Made by a program: the position numbers and the translations under genes. Shown one piece after another: positions 33,597-41,908 of a stretch of 56,610 nt of DNA (its first letter is position 1; every line of letters starts with the position of its first letter). The DNA lies in assembly GCA_947632385.1 (NCBI GenBank), contig CANRPD010000008.1:1-56610 (forward strand), written 5' to 3'. Source of the stretch: an uncultured Clostridia bacterium (lineage in GTDB: Bacteria > Bacillota > Clostridia > Oscillospirales > Acutalibacteraceae). The notes below the pieces were generated by a model. The model was not told the DNA's origin and ran no database searches. It saw only the letters and a program-made list of their open reading frames with translations.

Positions 33597-34895
33597 TTAG
33601 GGTCTTAACTTTCTGGCTTTGAATTCCGCCATGTCCACGAGCTTTCCACCGTTTCTGCGGGATTCTTCGGCCGCAAGGGCCATGAAATGGCTCTCCATGG
33701 AGTTCGGCAGCGTGGTGGTCCGCTCCGTAGCGTCCCGGTCCTGTAAGAGCATGTCCAGAAAATCCGCGACGATCCCGGAATCTCCGCCACCGTGTCCTTT
33801 GAGGTCACTGGCCAGGGTCTTTACGTCGATGAGCTCCGCTTCTTCCCCGAACCGCTGCACCCGGATGGTATTGGACAGCAGGTCGGCTTCGATCTCCCCT
33901 TCGGTGCCCATGGCCTTGAAGGTGCGGTAGCATTTCTCCGTAAAGGCGCACATGCTGAAGCTCACCGTGACGCCGCCTTCCATGAGCAGAAGGGTCTGCT
34001 GGTGGTCCACCACATTGTTGTCACAGCGGTACACGCACCGGCCGTAGGGGCCGCTGCGCAGGGCCTCATAAGTGCTTTCTACCGTGTTTTTGGGGTCTAC
34101 CACCGAGGCGATCCAGCTCCCGCCGGTGTGCAGACATCCGGTGGCCGGGTTGGTGACATAGATCTTCTCCGCATCGAAGGGACAGCGGTCCTTGACCTTG
34201 CACCCGCCCAGGCAGTAGTCCGTGGACCCCTCAGGGGCGCATTCCCGCTTAAACAGCCGCGTATCGCCCATGGAGGATACCGCCAGGCATTTCTTCCCCA
34301 GCAGCCAGGTGAAGATATCCATATCGTGGCAGGATTTCTGGAGGATCATGGGGCTGGTCTGGTCCGAATTGCGCCAGTTCCCCCGGACAAAGCTGTGGGC
34401 TTGGTGCCAATAGGCCACATTTTCACTGGCACAAACGGACACCACATCACCGATGCGCCCGGAGGCGATCAGGTCCTTGAGGGTGTTGTAAAACACCGTA
34501 TACCGCAGCACGTGGCAGACGATGATCTTCCCCGGGCTGTGCGCCGCCACGTCCAGGATTTCCTGACACTTGTCCAGATCCGGAGAGATGGGCTTCTCCA
34601 TCAGGATGTGATAGCCCTTTTTCAGCCCGGGAATGGCGTGCCCTACATGTTGGCGGTCCATGGTGGACACCACCAGCACATCGGCCAGACGGTCCCGTTC
34701 CAGCATCTCCTCGGCGCTGGAAAAACAGTTTTCCGCCGGGATATCGTACAACGTCCGGGCCCGCTCCACCTTGCGGGGATCCAGGTCCGCCACGGCCACG
34801 ACTTTCATCTTGTCGGGGAACAGCTCCTGCATGGAGGCATAGGTGCTGCCCCGGTCTCCAAACCCGGCGATGGCAAAGGTGACAGGCGCCTTCAT
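33597..34895 (-). CDS. Gfo/Idh/MocA family oxidoreductase
   Basis: 432 residues. An N-terminal Rossmann domain ('TFAIAGFGDRGSTYASMQELFPDKMKVVAVADLDPRKVE') binds NAD(P); 'GYHILMEKPISPDLDKCQEI' is the EKP catalytic motif. The C-terminal domain has an unusual Cys cluster, 'DYCLGGCKVKDRCPFDAEKIY' (three Cys), seen in a subset of the family and possibly metal-binding. The substrate is unknown, probably a sugar or inositol derivative. Its ATG overlaps the purD stop (ATGA), so it is translationally coupled to the purine operon, an odd partner. Confidence 0.92.
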   Translation of the reverse strand: MKAPVTFAIAGFGDRGSTYASMQELFPDKMKVVAVADLDPRKVERARTLYDIPAENCFSSAEEMLERDRLADVLVVSTMDRQHVGHAIPGLKKGYHILMEKPISPDLDKCQEILDVAAHSPGKIIVCHVLRYTVFYNTLKDLIASGRIGDVVSVCASENVAYWHQAHSFVRGNWRNSDQTSPMILQKSCHDMDIFTWLLGKKCLAVSSMGDTRLFKRECAPEGSTDYCLGGCKVKDRCPFDAEKIYVTNPATGCLHTGGSWIASVVDPKNTVESTYEALRSGPYGRCVYRCDNNVVDHQQTLLLMEGGVTVSFSMCAFTEKCYRTFKAMGTEGEIEADLLSNTIRVQRFGEEAELIDVKTLASDLKGHGGGDSGIVADFLDMLLQDRDATERTTTLPNSMESHFMALAAEESRRNGGKLVDMAEFKARKLRP

Positions 34896-36181
34896 ACTGT
34901 GCTCCTTTCGGCCTCCAAGGCCCGTTTGCCCACATCTCTGCGGTAGATCATTCCTTCAAAATGAATGCCTTCAGCGGCCTTGTAGGCCCTCTGAAGGGCC
35001 TGCTCCAGGCTGTCGCCCAGCGCGGTCACTCCCAGGACGCGGCCGCCATTGGTAACGAACTGTCCCGCCTGTTCGGCCGTCCCGGCGTGATACACCGTGG
35101 CGCCGGACACCTGGCCGTTTTCATCCAACCCGGCGATGACCTTGCCCTTGGCATAGCTTCCGGGATATCCCCCGCTGGCCAGGATCACACAGGCGCTGCG
35201 CTGGTCTTTCCACCGGATCTCCAGATCCTTCAGCGTTCCGCTGCGCACTGCCAGCAGGATGTCCACCAGATCGGTCTCCAGCCGGGGCAGCACCACCTGG
35301 GTCTCCGGGTCCCCAAAACGGCAGTTGTATTCGATGACCTTCGGGCCCTCAGGCGTCAGCATCAGCCCGAAATAGAGACAGCCCCGAAAGGGCCGGCCCT
35401 CCGCCTTCATGGCCCGCACGGTGGGCAGGAAGATCTGCTGCATGCAGATCTCGGCCACTTCCTCCGTATAGAAGGGATTGGGGCTGACCGTTCCCATGCC
35501 GCCGGTGTTGGGACCCATGTCCCCATCGCCGACCCGCTTGTGGTCCATGGAGGAGACCATGGGACAGATCGTCTCCCCGTCGGTAAAGCTCAACACCGTC
35601 ACTTCGGGCCCGGTGAGGAATTCCTCCACCACCACCCGGTCGCCGGAATGGCCGAATGCCTTGTCCACCATGAGAGTCTGTAAGGCGTTTCGTGCCTCCT
35701 CCGCGTTTTCGGCGATGATGGCTCCCTTGCCCACGGCCAGGCCGTCCGCCTTGACGGCCACGGGATACCGGCCCTCGCCTTCGATATAGTCCATGGCCTC
35801 GTTCGGGTCATCGAAGATCTCATACCCGGCGGTGGGGATCCCGTATTTCTTCATGAGCTCCTTGGAGAAGGCCTTGCTGCTCTCGATGACGGCAGCAGCG
35901 GCGTTGGGGCCGAAAGCAGCCACGCCGTTTTCCTCCAGGAAGTCCGCCATGCCCGCAGCCAAGGGGTCCTCCGGAGCGATGAACACCAGATCGACACCGT
36001 GCTCTTTGGCGAACCCCAGCACGGCCTCTTTGTCCATCACGCTTAAAGGCACACACACTGCGTCCTTGCCGATGCCCGCATTCCCCGGGGCACAATAGAG
36101 CTGACCGACCTGCGGGCTCTCCTTGAGCTTCCGGACGATGGCATGCTCCCGGCCTCCGGAGCCCAGTACAAGAATGTCCAA
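34892..36181 (-). CDS. purD: Phosphoribosylamine-glycine ligase
   Basis: 429 residues, ATP-grasp enzyme, step 2 of purine synthesis. 'MDILVLGSGGREHAIVRKL', 'DAVCVPLSVMDKEAVLGFAKEHGVDLVFIAPEDPLAAGMADFL', 'VAVKADGLAVGKGAIIA', 'VVVEEFLTGPEVTVLSFTDGE' and 'GPNTGGMGTVSPNPFYTEE' are the GARS signatures. It is followed by the coupled Gfo/Idh/MocA gene. Confidence 0.97.
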   Translation of the reverse strand: MDILVLGSGGREHAIVRKLKESPQVGQLYCAPGNAGIGKDAVCVPLSVMDKEAVLGFAKEHGVDLVFIAPEDPLAAGMADFLEENGVAAFGPNAAAAVIESSKAFSKELMKKYGIPTAGYEIFDDPNEAMDYIEGEGRYPVAVKADGLAVGKGAIIAENAEEARNALQTLMVDKAFGHSGDRVVVEEFLTGPEVTVLSFTDGETICPMVSSMDHKRVGDGDMGPNTGGMGTVSPNPFYTEEVAEICMQQIFLPTVRAMKAEGRPFRGCLYFGLMLTPEGPKVIEYNCRFGDPETQVVLPRLETDLVDILLAVRSGTLKDLEIRWKDQRSACVILASGGYPGSYAKGKVIAGLDENGQVSGATVYHAGTAEQAGQFVTNGGRVLGVTALGDSLEQALQRAYKAAEGIHFEGMIYRRDVGKRALEAERSTV

Positions 36182-36193
36182 GAGAATCCCTCC

Positions 36194-37372
36194 TTAATGG
36201 TGGAACAGCCGGATACCGGTGAAGGCCATCGCGATATGGTACTTGTCGCACACCTGGATGACGTTGTCGTCTCGAATGGAGCCGCCGGGCTGGGCGATGA
36301 ACTCCACGCCGCTCTTCCGGGCACGCTCGATGTTGTCGCCAAAGGGGAAGAATGCGTCGCTGCCCAGAGAAACACCGCTCATGCCGTCCAGCCAGGCACG
36401 GCGCTCTTCCCGGGTAAAGACATCCGGCTTCTCCGTGAAGAACTGCTGCCACATGCCGTCTGCCAACACGTCCATGTATTCATCGGAGATATACACGTCG
36501 ATGGTGTTGTCCCGGTCCGGCCGGCGGATGTCTTCCTTAAAGGGCAATGCCAGCACTTTGGGGCACTGGCGCAGGTACCAGTTGTCCGCCTTGTTGCCCG
36601 CCAGGCGGGTGCAGTGGACACGGCTCTGCTGCCCGGCGCCCACGCCGATGGCCTGACCGTTCTTGGCAAAGCACACGGAGTTAGACTGGGTGTATTTCAA
36701 AGTGATCAGAGACACGATGAGATCCCGCTTGGCTGCATCCGGCAGCGTCTTGTTGGCGGTGGGCAGGTTTTCCAGCAGCGCCTCGTCGATCTTCAACTCG
36801 TTGCGGCCCTGCTCAAAGGTGATGCCGAACACGTCCTTGTGTTCCACCGGCGCGGGCCGATAGTCCGGGTCGATCTGCACCACGTTGTAGCCGCCCTTGC
36901 GCTTGGATCTGAGGATCTCCAGGGCTTCGTCGGTATATCCAGGCGCGATGATCCCGTCTGACACCTCTCGCTTGAGCAGCAGCGCGGTCTCCTTGTCACA
37001 CACGTCGGAGAGAGCCGCCCAGTCCCCGTAGGAGGACATCCGGTCAGCGCCCCGGGCCGCGGCATAGGCGCTGGCGATGGGAGAAAGCTCCAGGTCATCC
37101 ACGAAATAGATCTTCTTTAGGGTATCGGAAAGAGGCACATAAACCGCCGCTCCGGCTGGACTCACATGCTTAAAGGAGGCGGCTGCCGGAAGACCGGTGG
37201 CCTCCTTCAGCTCCCGGACCAGCTGCCAGGAATTGAACGCGTCCAGGAAATTGATGTATCCGGGTTTCCCGTTCAACACCTGCACGGGCAGCTCGCCGTC
37301 CCCCTGCATGAAAATGCGGGACGGCTTCTGGTTGGGGTTGCATCCGTATTTGAGGGAAATTTCGTTTGCCAT
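36194..37372 (-). CDS. Stand-alone AICAR formyltransferase (PurH C-terminal domain type)
   Basis: 392 residues. It resembles the AICAR transformylase half of PurH without the IMP cyclohydrolase half. Visible signatures are 'SLKYGCNPNQKPSRIF', 'ELKEATGLPAAASFKHVSPAGAAV' (K-H active-site pair), 'AAARGADRMSSYGDWAAL', 'SDGIIAPGYTDEALEIL', 'LKYTQSNSVCFAKNGQAIGVGAGQQSRVHCTRLAGNKAD' and 'SDAFFPFGDNIERA' near the C-terminus. It formylates AICAR with 10-formyl-THF. The missing cyclohydrolase is supplied by the next upstream gene. Confidence 0.93.
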   Translation of the reverse strand: MANEISLKYGCNPNQKPSRIFMQGDGELPVQVLNGKPGYINFLDAFNSWQLVRELKEATGLPAAASFKHVSPAGAAVYVPLSDTLKKIYFVDDLELSPIASAYAAARGADRMSSYGDWAALSDVCDKETALLLKREVSDGIIAPGYTDEALEILRSKRKGGYNVVQIDPDYRPAPVEHKDVFGITFEQGRNELKIDEALLENLPTANKTLPDAAKRDLIVSLITLKYTQSNSVCFAKNGQAIGVGAGQQSRVHCTRLAGNKADNWYLRQCPKVLALPFKEDIRRPDRDNTIDVYISDEYMDVLADGMWQQFFTEKPDVFTREERRAWLDGMSGVSLGSDAFFPFGDNIERARKSGVEFIAQPGGSIRDDNVIQVCDKYHIAMAFTGIRLFHH

Positions 37373-37411
37373 GATCTCGGTTCCTTTCTACGGCCGACGC
37401 TTCGCCGGACC

Positions 37412-38116
37412 TTATTGATTCTTGTTGACGATCCGGGTCTCGGTCTCCCCGGTAGTCAGATCCACATACCGGACAAAGAGGGAGACCTTGTTGTCCTCAT
37501 TGAGCGCCTCCCAGGTCTTCTGGGTAAAGGTGTCGATATCCCCTTCCAGGGTCACCGGCGTCGGTTCTCCTGCAAAAGAGGGCACCGGGTCTCCATCGCC
37601 CAGATAGGTATGGATGAAATGTCCCAGGCCACTCACCGGCTCATACTCGAAAAACTGCCGCTGGACGGCCTCCGGGTGGTCCGGCGTACTTTTGAGGATC
37701 GACAGCTGATACTGCCCGGTCTCCATCTGGACGAGCCCGGAGATCCGAGGGGTGTAAATGGGCGGATCAGGTTCAAAGGTACGGGTCCGCAGGGCATCCT
37801 CAAAGGTGCCGCCCTGCTTCAAAAACGCATCAATGGTATCCGTCTGGTCCCCGTTGGTGACAATCAGCTGCCGGCCGTACACCCGCACGGGGAAATAGAT
37901 CACCAGAGAGGGATCCACCAGCTTGGCGGGATCGAACGCCCGGGTGCGCAGGGCGTCTCCCTCCGCTTCAAAAACGCGGTTTCGGGAATTGACGCTGCGC
38001 CCCATGATAAAATATCCCGCCACGGCATGCCTGCCGTCGGCGCTCCTGCCCAGCACGATCCCCCGTCCCGGGTAGGTATTGCCTTTGAGCTCTTCAAAAA
38101 AATCCACAGGTTTCAT
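37412..38116 (-). CDS. IMP cyclohydrolase, PurO (archaeal-type) family
   Basis: 234 residues. It closes FAICAR to IMP, the last step of de novo purine synthesis. 'NTYPGRGIVLGRSADGRHAVAGYFIMGRSVNSRNRVFEAEGDAL' matches the IMP_cyclohyd (PF07826) N-terminus with its G-R-S-x-N-S-R-N-R active-site stretch, not the MGS-like fold of bacterial PurH. It sits directly before the stand-alone AICAR transformylase and overlaps the purN stop by 4 bases (ATGA). The family is recalled from memory and its role is supported strongly by the context. Confidence 0.88.
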   Translation of the reverse strand: MKPVDFFEELKGNTYPGRGIVLGRSADGRHAVAGYFIMGRSVNSRNRVFEAEGDALRTRAFDPAKLVDPSLVIYFPVRVYGRQLIVTNGDQTDTIDAFLKQGGTFEDALRTRTFEPDPPIYTPRISGLVQMETGQYQLSILKSTPDHPEAVQRQFFEYEPVSGLGHFIHTYLGDGDPVPSFAGEPTPVTLEGDIDTFTQKTWEALNEDNKVSLFVRYVDLTTGETETRIVNKNQ

Positions 38117-38766
38117 TCAGACCGCTCCTCACTTTCATGTTCCGGCAGCACGGTGACGATCCCATCCTCCACCTGCAGCCGTCCTTCACAGAACAGAGAC
38201 ACCGCCTGGGGCAGCAGTACCCACTCGGCCTGCTCCATCACCCGCTTCTGCAGGATCTCCGGCGTGTCTCCGGGCAGGACCTCCACCGCTTTCTGCAAAA
38301 TGATCGGCCCGCCGTCGCAGACCTCGTTTGCAAAGTGCACCGTGGCCCCAGTGACCTTGACGCCCCGGGCCAATACGGCCTCGTGGACATGCAGCCCGTA
38401 GTACCCTTTGCCGCCGAAAGCTGGCAGCAGAGCCGGATGTACGTTCATGATCCGGTCGGGAAAGGCCCGCACAAAGTCGTCGCTGGTGATGGTGAGGAAT
38501 CCCGCCAGGACCACCAGGTCCACCTGGCGCTCTCGCAGGGCCTCTACCAGCGCCCGGGAGTAGCTTTCCACGTCCGGCCAATCCTTCCGGGCCAGGGTCA
38601 CCGCCTCGATCCCCGCTTTCCGGGCCCGCTCCAAGGCATAAGCCCCCTCTTTGGAGGCGATCACCACCCGGATCGTGCCTCCTTTGATCTGTCCTTCCTG
38701 CTGGGCGTCGATGAGCTTTTGCAGGTTGGTTCCGCCGCCGGACACCAGCACGCCGATGTTCAGCAC
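38113..38766 (-). CDS. purN: Phosphoribosylglycinamide formyltransferase
   Basis: 217 residues, step 3 of purine synthesis using 10-formyl-THF. The N-terminal 'NIGVLVSGGGTNLQKLIDA' and the catalytic loop 'VVLAGFLTITSDDFVRAFPDRIMNVHPALLPAFGGKGYYGLHVHEAVLARGVKVTGATVHF' (Asn, His and later Asp in 'EVCDGGPIILQKAV') are intact. Seven bases overlap with purM. Confidence 0.97.
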   Translation of the reverse strand: MLNIGVLVSGGGTNLQKLIDAQQEGQIKGGTIRVVIASKEGAYALERARKAGIEAVTLARKDWPDVESYSRALVEALRERQVDLVVLAGFLTITSDDFVRAFPDRIMNVHPALLPAFGGKGYYGLHVHEAVLARGVKVTGATVHFANEVCDGGPIILQKAVEVLPGDTPEILQKRVMEQAEWVLLPQAVSLFCEGRLQVEDGIVTVLPEHESEERSE

Positions 38767-39803
38767 AGGACCACCCCTCCCTCACCGGAGACAACCTCGC
38801 CCACCACCACCGGTTCTTCTCCGGCTGCGGCGGCTGCGTCTATGGCCTGCTGGGCGGTCTCCTTGGAGACGGCCATCACCAGCCCCAAGCCCATGTTGAA
38901 GGTGTTGTACATGTCCCGCTCCGGGATGTTCCCGGTCTGCTGCAGCAGCCGGAACACCGGCGGGACCTCCACGCTGGCTTTTTCCACCTTGGCGGTGAAG
39001 CCAGGGCGCATCATGCGGGGAATGTTCTCATAGAACCCGCCGCCGGTGATGTGGGAGACCGCCTTCACCTGCGTTGCCCGAGCCGCGGCCAGCACCGCTT
39101 TCACGTAGATCCGGGTGGGCGTCAGCAGGGCATCTCCCAGAGAGGTGCCCAGTTCGTCGTAATACCGGCCCACGTTGGATTCGCTGACCCCAAAGACCTT
39201 ACGCACCAAGGAGAAGCCGTTGGAGTGCAGCCCCGAGGACTTGAGGCCCACCAGCACATCGCCGACTGCCAGGTCCGACCCGTCAATGATCTTTTCCCGA
39301 TCCACCAGGCCGACGGTAAAACCCGCCAGATCGTAGTCGTCTTCCGGCATCATGCCGGGATGCTCGGCGGTCTCGCCGCCCAACAGGGCGCACCCAGCCT
39401 GCACACAACCCTCCGCCACTCCGCTGACGATGGCTGCGATCTTTTCCGGCACATTTTTGCCGCATGCGATGTAGTCCAGGAAGAACAAAGGCTTTGCGCC
39501 GCAGCACACCACGTCGTTGACGCACATGGCCACGGCGTCGATGCCGATGGTGTCATGCTTGTCCATCAGCATGGCGATCTTCAGCTTGGTGCCCACACCG
39601 TCCGTACCGGAGACCAGCACCGGATCCCGCAGCCCTGCAAGATCCGGGGCAAACAGCCCGCCGAACCCGCCGATCCCCGACACGACCCCCGGGATCCGGG
39701 TGCGCTCGACGTGCTCTTTCATCAGCTCTACGGCCCGGTACCCGGCCGTCACGTCCACCCCGGCGGCTTTGTAGCTCTCACTATGGCTCTTGTTTGGATT
39801 CAT
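38760..39803 (-). CDS. purM: Phosphoribosylformylglycinamidine cyclo-ligase (AIR synthetase)
   Basis: 347 residues, step 5. Signatures: 'YKAAGVDVTAGYRAVELMKEHVERT', 'GVGTKLKIAMLMDKHDTIGIDAVAMCVNDVVCCGAKPLFFLDYIACGK', 'GCALLGGETAEHPGMM' and the C-terminal 'HITGGGFYENIPRMM'. It lies between the M29 peptidase gene and purN. Confidence 0.97.
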   Translation of the reverse strand: MNPNKSHSESYKAAGVDVTAGYRAVELMKEHVERTRIPGVVSGIGGFGGLFAPDLAGLRDPVLVSGTDGVGTKLKIAMLMDKHDTIGIDAVAMCVNDVVCCGAKPLFFLDYIACGKNVPEKIAAIVSGVAEGCVQAGCALLGGETAEHPGMMPEDDYDLAGFTVGLVDREKIIDGSDLAVGDVLVGLKSSGLHSNGFSLVRKVFGVSESNVGRYYDELGTSLGDALLTPTRIYVKAVLAAARATQVKAVSHITGGGFYENIPRMMRPGFTAKVEKASVEVPPVFRLLQQTGNIPERDMYNTFNMGLGLVMAVSKETAQQAIDAAAAAGEEPVVVGEVVSGEGGVVLC

Positions 39804-39834
39804 GGGAGTTCCCTCTCTCTATGCGTTTTCGTCC

Positions 39835-41067
39835 TCAAATGGCCCAGTTGCCGTTTCGGATGACGGCCACCTCTTTGCCGTCCCGGGTATAGCCCGTCAC
39901 GTTCAGGTCCGGGGAGCCGATCATGAAGTCCACATGGATCAGGGCATCGTTGACGCCCTTTTCCCGCAGCTGCTCGTCGGTCATGTCCCGATAGCCCGGG
40001 ATGTTCTCCCGGAAGCCCCGGCCCAGCGCCACATGGCAGGCTGCATTCTCATCGAACAGGGTGTTGTAGAACAAGATGCCGGACTGGGAAATGGGCGAGC
40101 TCACCGGCACCATGGCCACTTCGCCCAGCATGCACGCTCCTTCTCCCATGGTGATCAACCGCTCCAGCTGCTCCTGGCCCTGGTCCGCCTCCACGGAGAC
40201 AGCCTTGCCGTCCTGGAACGTGATGGCAAATTTTTCCACCAGTGTCCCCTGAACGGACAGCGGCTTGGTGGAGACCAGCTTGCCCTCGCACTTACCCCGC
40301 CACGGGGTGTTGAAGACCTCTTCCGTGGGCATATTGGGGTTGAAATACGTCCCGTCGGCCAGGGCCTCGCCGCCGCCGATCCACTTGGAGCCCGGGATCA
40401 GCCACACCTTGAAATCGGTGCCGTTGGGGCTCTCATAGTGGAGATAGTCCAGGTCCAGGTCGGTCAGCACCTGGGCCTTGGCCTCCAGCTCCCGGTCGTG
40501 GGCCTCCCAGGCTGCCACGGGATCGTTGTCCTCGGTGACATGCACCGTCTGCAGGATCGCGTTCCACAGCTTCTCTACGGCCGCACTGGTGCGCTCCTGG
40601 GGAAAGACCTTCTTGGCCCACGCCTTGGAGGGCACCGCCAGGATGGTCCACTGATACTTGTTCGCCATCGCGTCCTGCAGGGGCTTCATGGCCGTGCCCC
40701 GGGACATTCTGGATTTCTGCATTTTGGCGGGGTTGATGCCCTTCATTCCGTCCGGCGCGCCGGAGGCGATGGAAATGCGGGCCGGCAGGGTGTCGGCATA
40801 GAACTGCATCCGGGTCTTCTCCCATTCCTCCACACGGGAGAGCTGGGTGATCGTCTCATGGCGGTATTTCAACCGGTTCAGCGCCTGGTCCCCCCATTCC
40901 ACGGTGACCCACTTGGCACCGGCGCGATAGGCCTCCTCGGCCACCATTTCGGCAAATTCGTGCTGCTCTACCGAAGCGTTGATGATACAGCCCTGTCCCT
41001 TTTGCAGATTCACACCGGACTGGACCGCCAGCCGGGCATATTTGCGCATCAATGTCTTCTTCATCAT
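39835..41067 (-). CDS. M29 family aminopeptidase (AmpS/PepS type)
   Basis: 410 residues. It has the M29 metal-dependent aminopeptidase layout: an N-terminal alpha/beta domain and a C-terminal catalytic domain with the expected metal-ligand segments 'WIGGGEALADGTYFNPNMPTEEVFNTP', 'CMLGEVAMVPVSSPISQSGILFYNTLFDENAACHVALG' and 'NDALIHVDFMIGSPDLNV' (Glu, Glu, His, His, Asp). It releases N-terminal residues from short peptides in the cytoplasm. Its position between purE and purM inside a purine operon is unusual. Either of two adjacent ATGs could be the start. Confidence 0.92.
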   Translation of the reverse strand: MMKKTLMRKYARLAVQSGVNLQKGQGCIINASVEQHEFAEMVAEEAYRAGAKWVTVEWGDQALNRLKYRHETITQLSRVEEWEKTRMQFYADTLPARISIASGAPDGMKGINPAKMQKSRMSRGTAMKPLQDAMANKYQWTILAVPSKAWAKKVFPQERTSAAVEKLWNAILQTVHVTEDNDPVAAWEAHDRELEAKAQVLTDLDLDYLHYESPNGTDFKVWLIPGSKWIGGGEALADGTYFNPNMPTEEVFNTPWRGKCEGKLVSTKPLSVQGTLVEKFAITFQDGKAVSVEADQGQEQLERLITMGEGACMLGEVAMVPVSSPISQSGILFYNTLFDENAACHVALGRGFRENIPGYRDMTDEQLREKGVNDALIHVDFMIGSPDLNVTGYTRDGKEVAVIRNGNWAI

Positions 41068-41101
41068 CGGTTTCCTTTCTCATCAAAATCTTGGCGGCAT
41101 C

Positions 41102-41602
41102 TCACAGCTCCACCAGTTTTCCCTGGAGCGCCTGGTCCTTTTGGGCCACGCCCCGGGCCATTTCCTCTTTCAGGGCGATCAGACAGTCTGCCAGCTCCGG
41201 GTCCCCCAAGGCCAGGATCTGTGCTGCCAGCAAAGCAGCGTTCTCGGCTCCGTCGATGGCCACAGTGGCCACCGGCACCCCGGAGGGCATCTGCACTGTG
41301 GCCAGCAGGGCGTCTAACCCGTCCAGCGTGGAAGACTTCACCGGCACCCCGATCACCGGCAGGGTGGTGTTGGCAGCCAGCGCACCGGCCAAATGGGCGG
41401 CCTTCCCGGCAAAAGCGATCAGCACTCCAAAGCCGTTTGCGGCGGCATTTTTGGAAAAATCAGCGGCGGCGGCAGGCGTGCGGTGGGCGCTCATCACGTG
41501 TCCCTCAAAGGGGATCCCCAAAGCCCGCAGGCGCTTGACAGCAGGGGCTGCCACCGGCAGGTCGCTGTCGCTGCCCAGGATCAAGGCGACCTTTTTACTC
41601 AT
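41102..41602 (-). CDS. purE: N5-carboxyaminoimidazole ribonucleotide mutase (class I PurE)
   Basis: 166 residues. 'VALILGSDSDLPVAAPAVKRLRALGIPFEGHVMSAHRTPAAAADF' and 'VLIAFAGKAAHLAGALAANTTLPVIGVPV' are the PurE signatures (S-D, S-A-H-R, A-G). The long frame runs upstream, but AAAGGAAC and the family start set the ATG at 41602. It is the first gene of the purine operon. purK, purF, purC, purL, purQ and purB are not in the window. Confidence 0.96.
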   Translation of the reverse strand: MSKKVALILGSDSDLPVAAPAVKRLRALGIPFEGHVMSAHRTPAAAADFSKNAAANGFGVLIAFAGKAAHLAGALAANTTLPVIGVPVKSSTLDGLDALLATVQMPSGVPVATVAIDGAENAALLAAQILALGDPELADCLIALKEEMARGVAQKDQALQGKLVEL

Positions 41603-41678
41603 GAAAAATCGTTCCTTTCCGTTCTGGATTTCATTGTGTGGGATGAACGGCGGTTTTGGCAAAACACACCACGGTTGA

Positions 41679-41707
41679 AGTATACACTGGATCGCGAAAA
41701 TAATCAA
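41679..41707 (-). promoter_or_regulatory. Purine operon promoter
   Basis: TTGATT (41702-41707), a 17-base spacer and TATACT (41679-41684), minus strand; leader of about 70 bases. I see no purine riboswitch or clear PurR box in it. The interval 41708-41859 contains only a loose CCTCAAAA/TTTTGAGG inverted repeat. Confidence 0.7.
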
Positions 41708-41859
41708 GGCCCGCAAAGGCAAAATACCGCATTTTCCGGGCCAAAAACCGGCTCTTTGCGTGAACGCTCCTCAAAACCGGTCCCTGTCGACACAACCGAT
41801 CCCTTCGCCTTTTGAGGACCTGTTCCGGCGAAAAAGGTTCTGCAGCGCGCCGCTTCTCG

Positions 41860-41895
41860 CAGCAAATCGCCTCTGCAGTTCCGCAGAGGCGATCG
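41860..41895 (-). terminator. Possible terminator after the SPFH gene
   Basis: ATCGCCTCTGC / GCAGAGGCGAT perfect 11-bp stem with a six-base loop directly after the SPFH stop codon; the following T-run is weak (TTTGC). Confidence 0.5.
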
Positions 41896-41908
41896 TTCGA
41901 GACTGGGT

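Noticed and set aside
41603..41678. Purine riboswitch or PurR box ahead of purE
   Set aside because: The 70-base leader lacks the purine aptamer core and shows no paired CGAA-type PurBoxes.
41708..41860. Small RNA or mobile element in the gap between purE and the SPFH gene
   Set aside because: Only a loose 8-base inverted repeat is present, with no promoter pointing outward and no terminator matching it.
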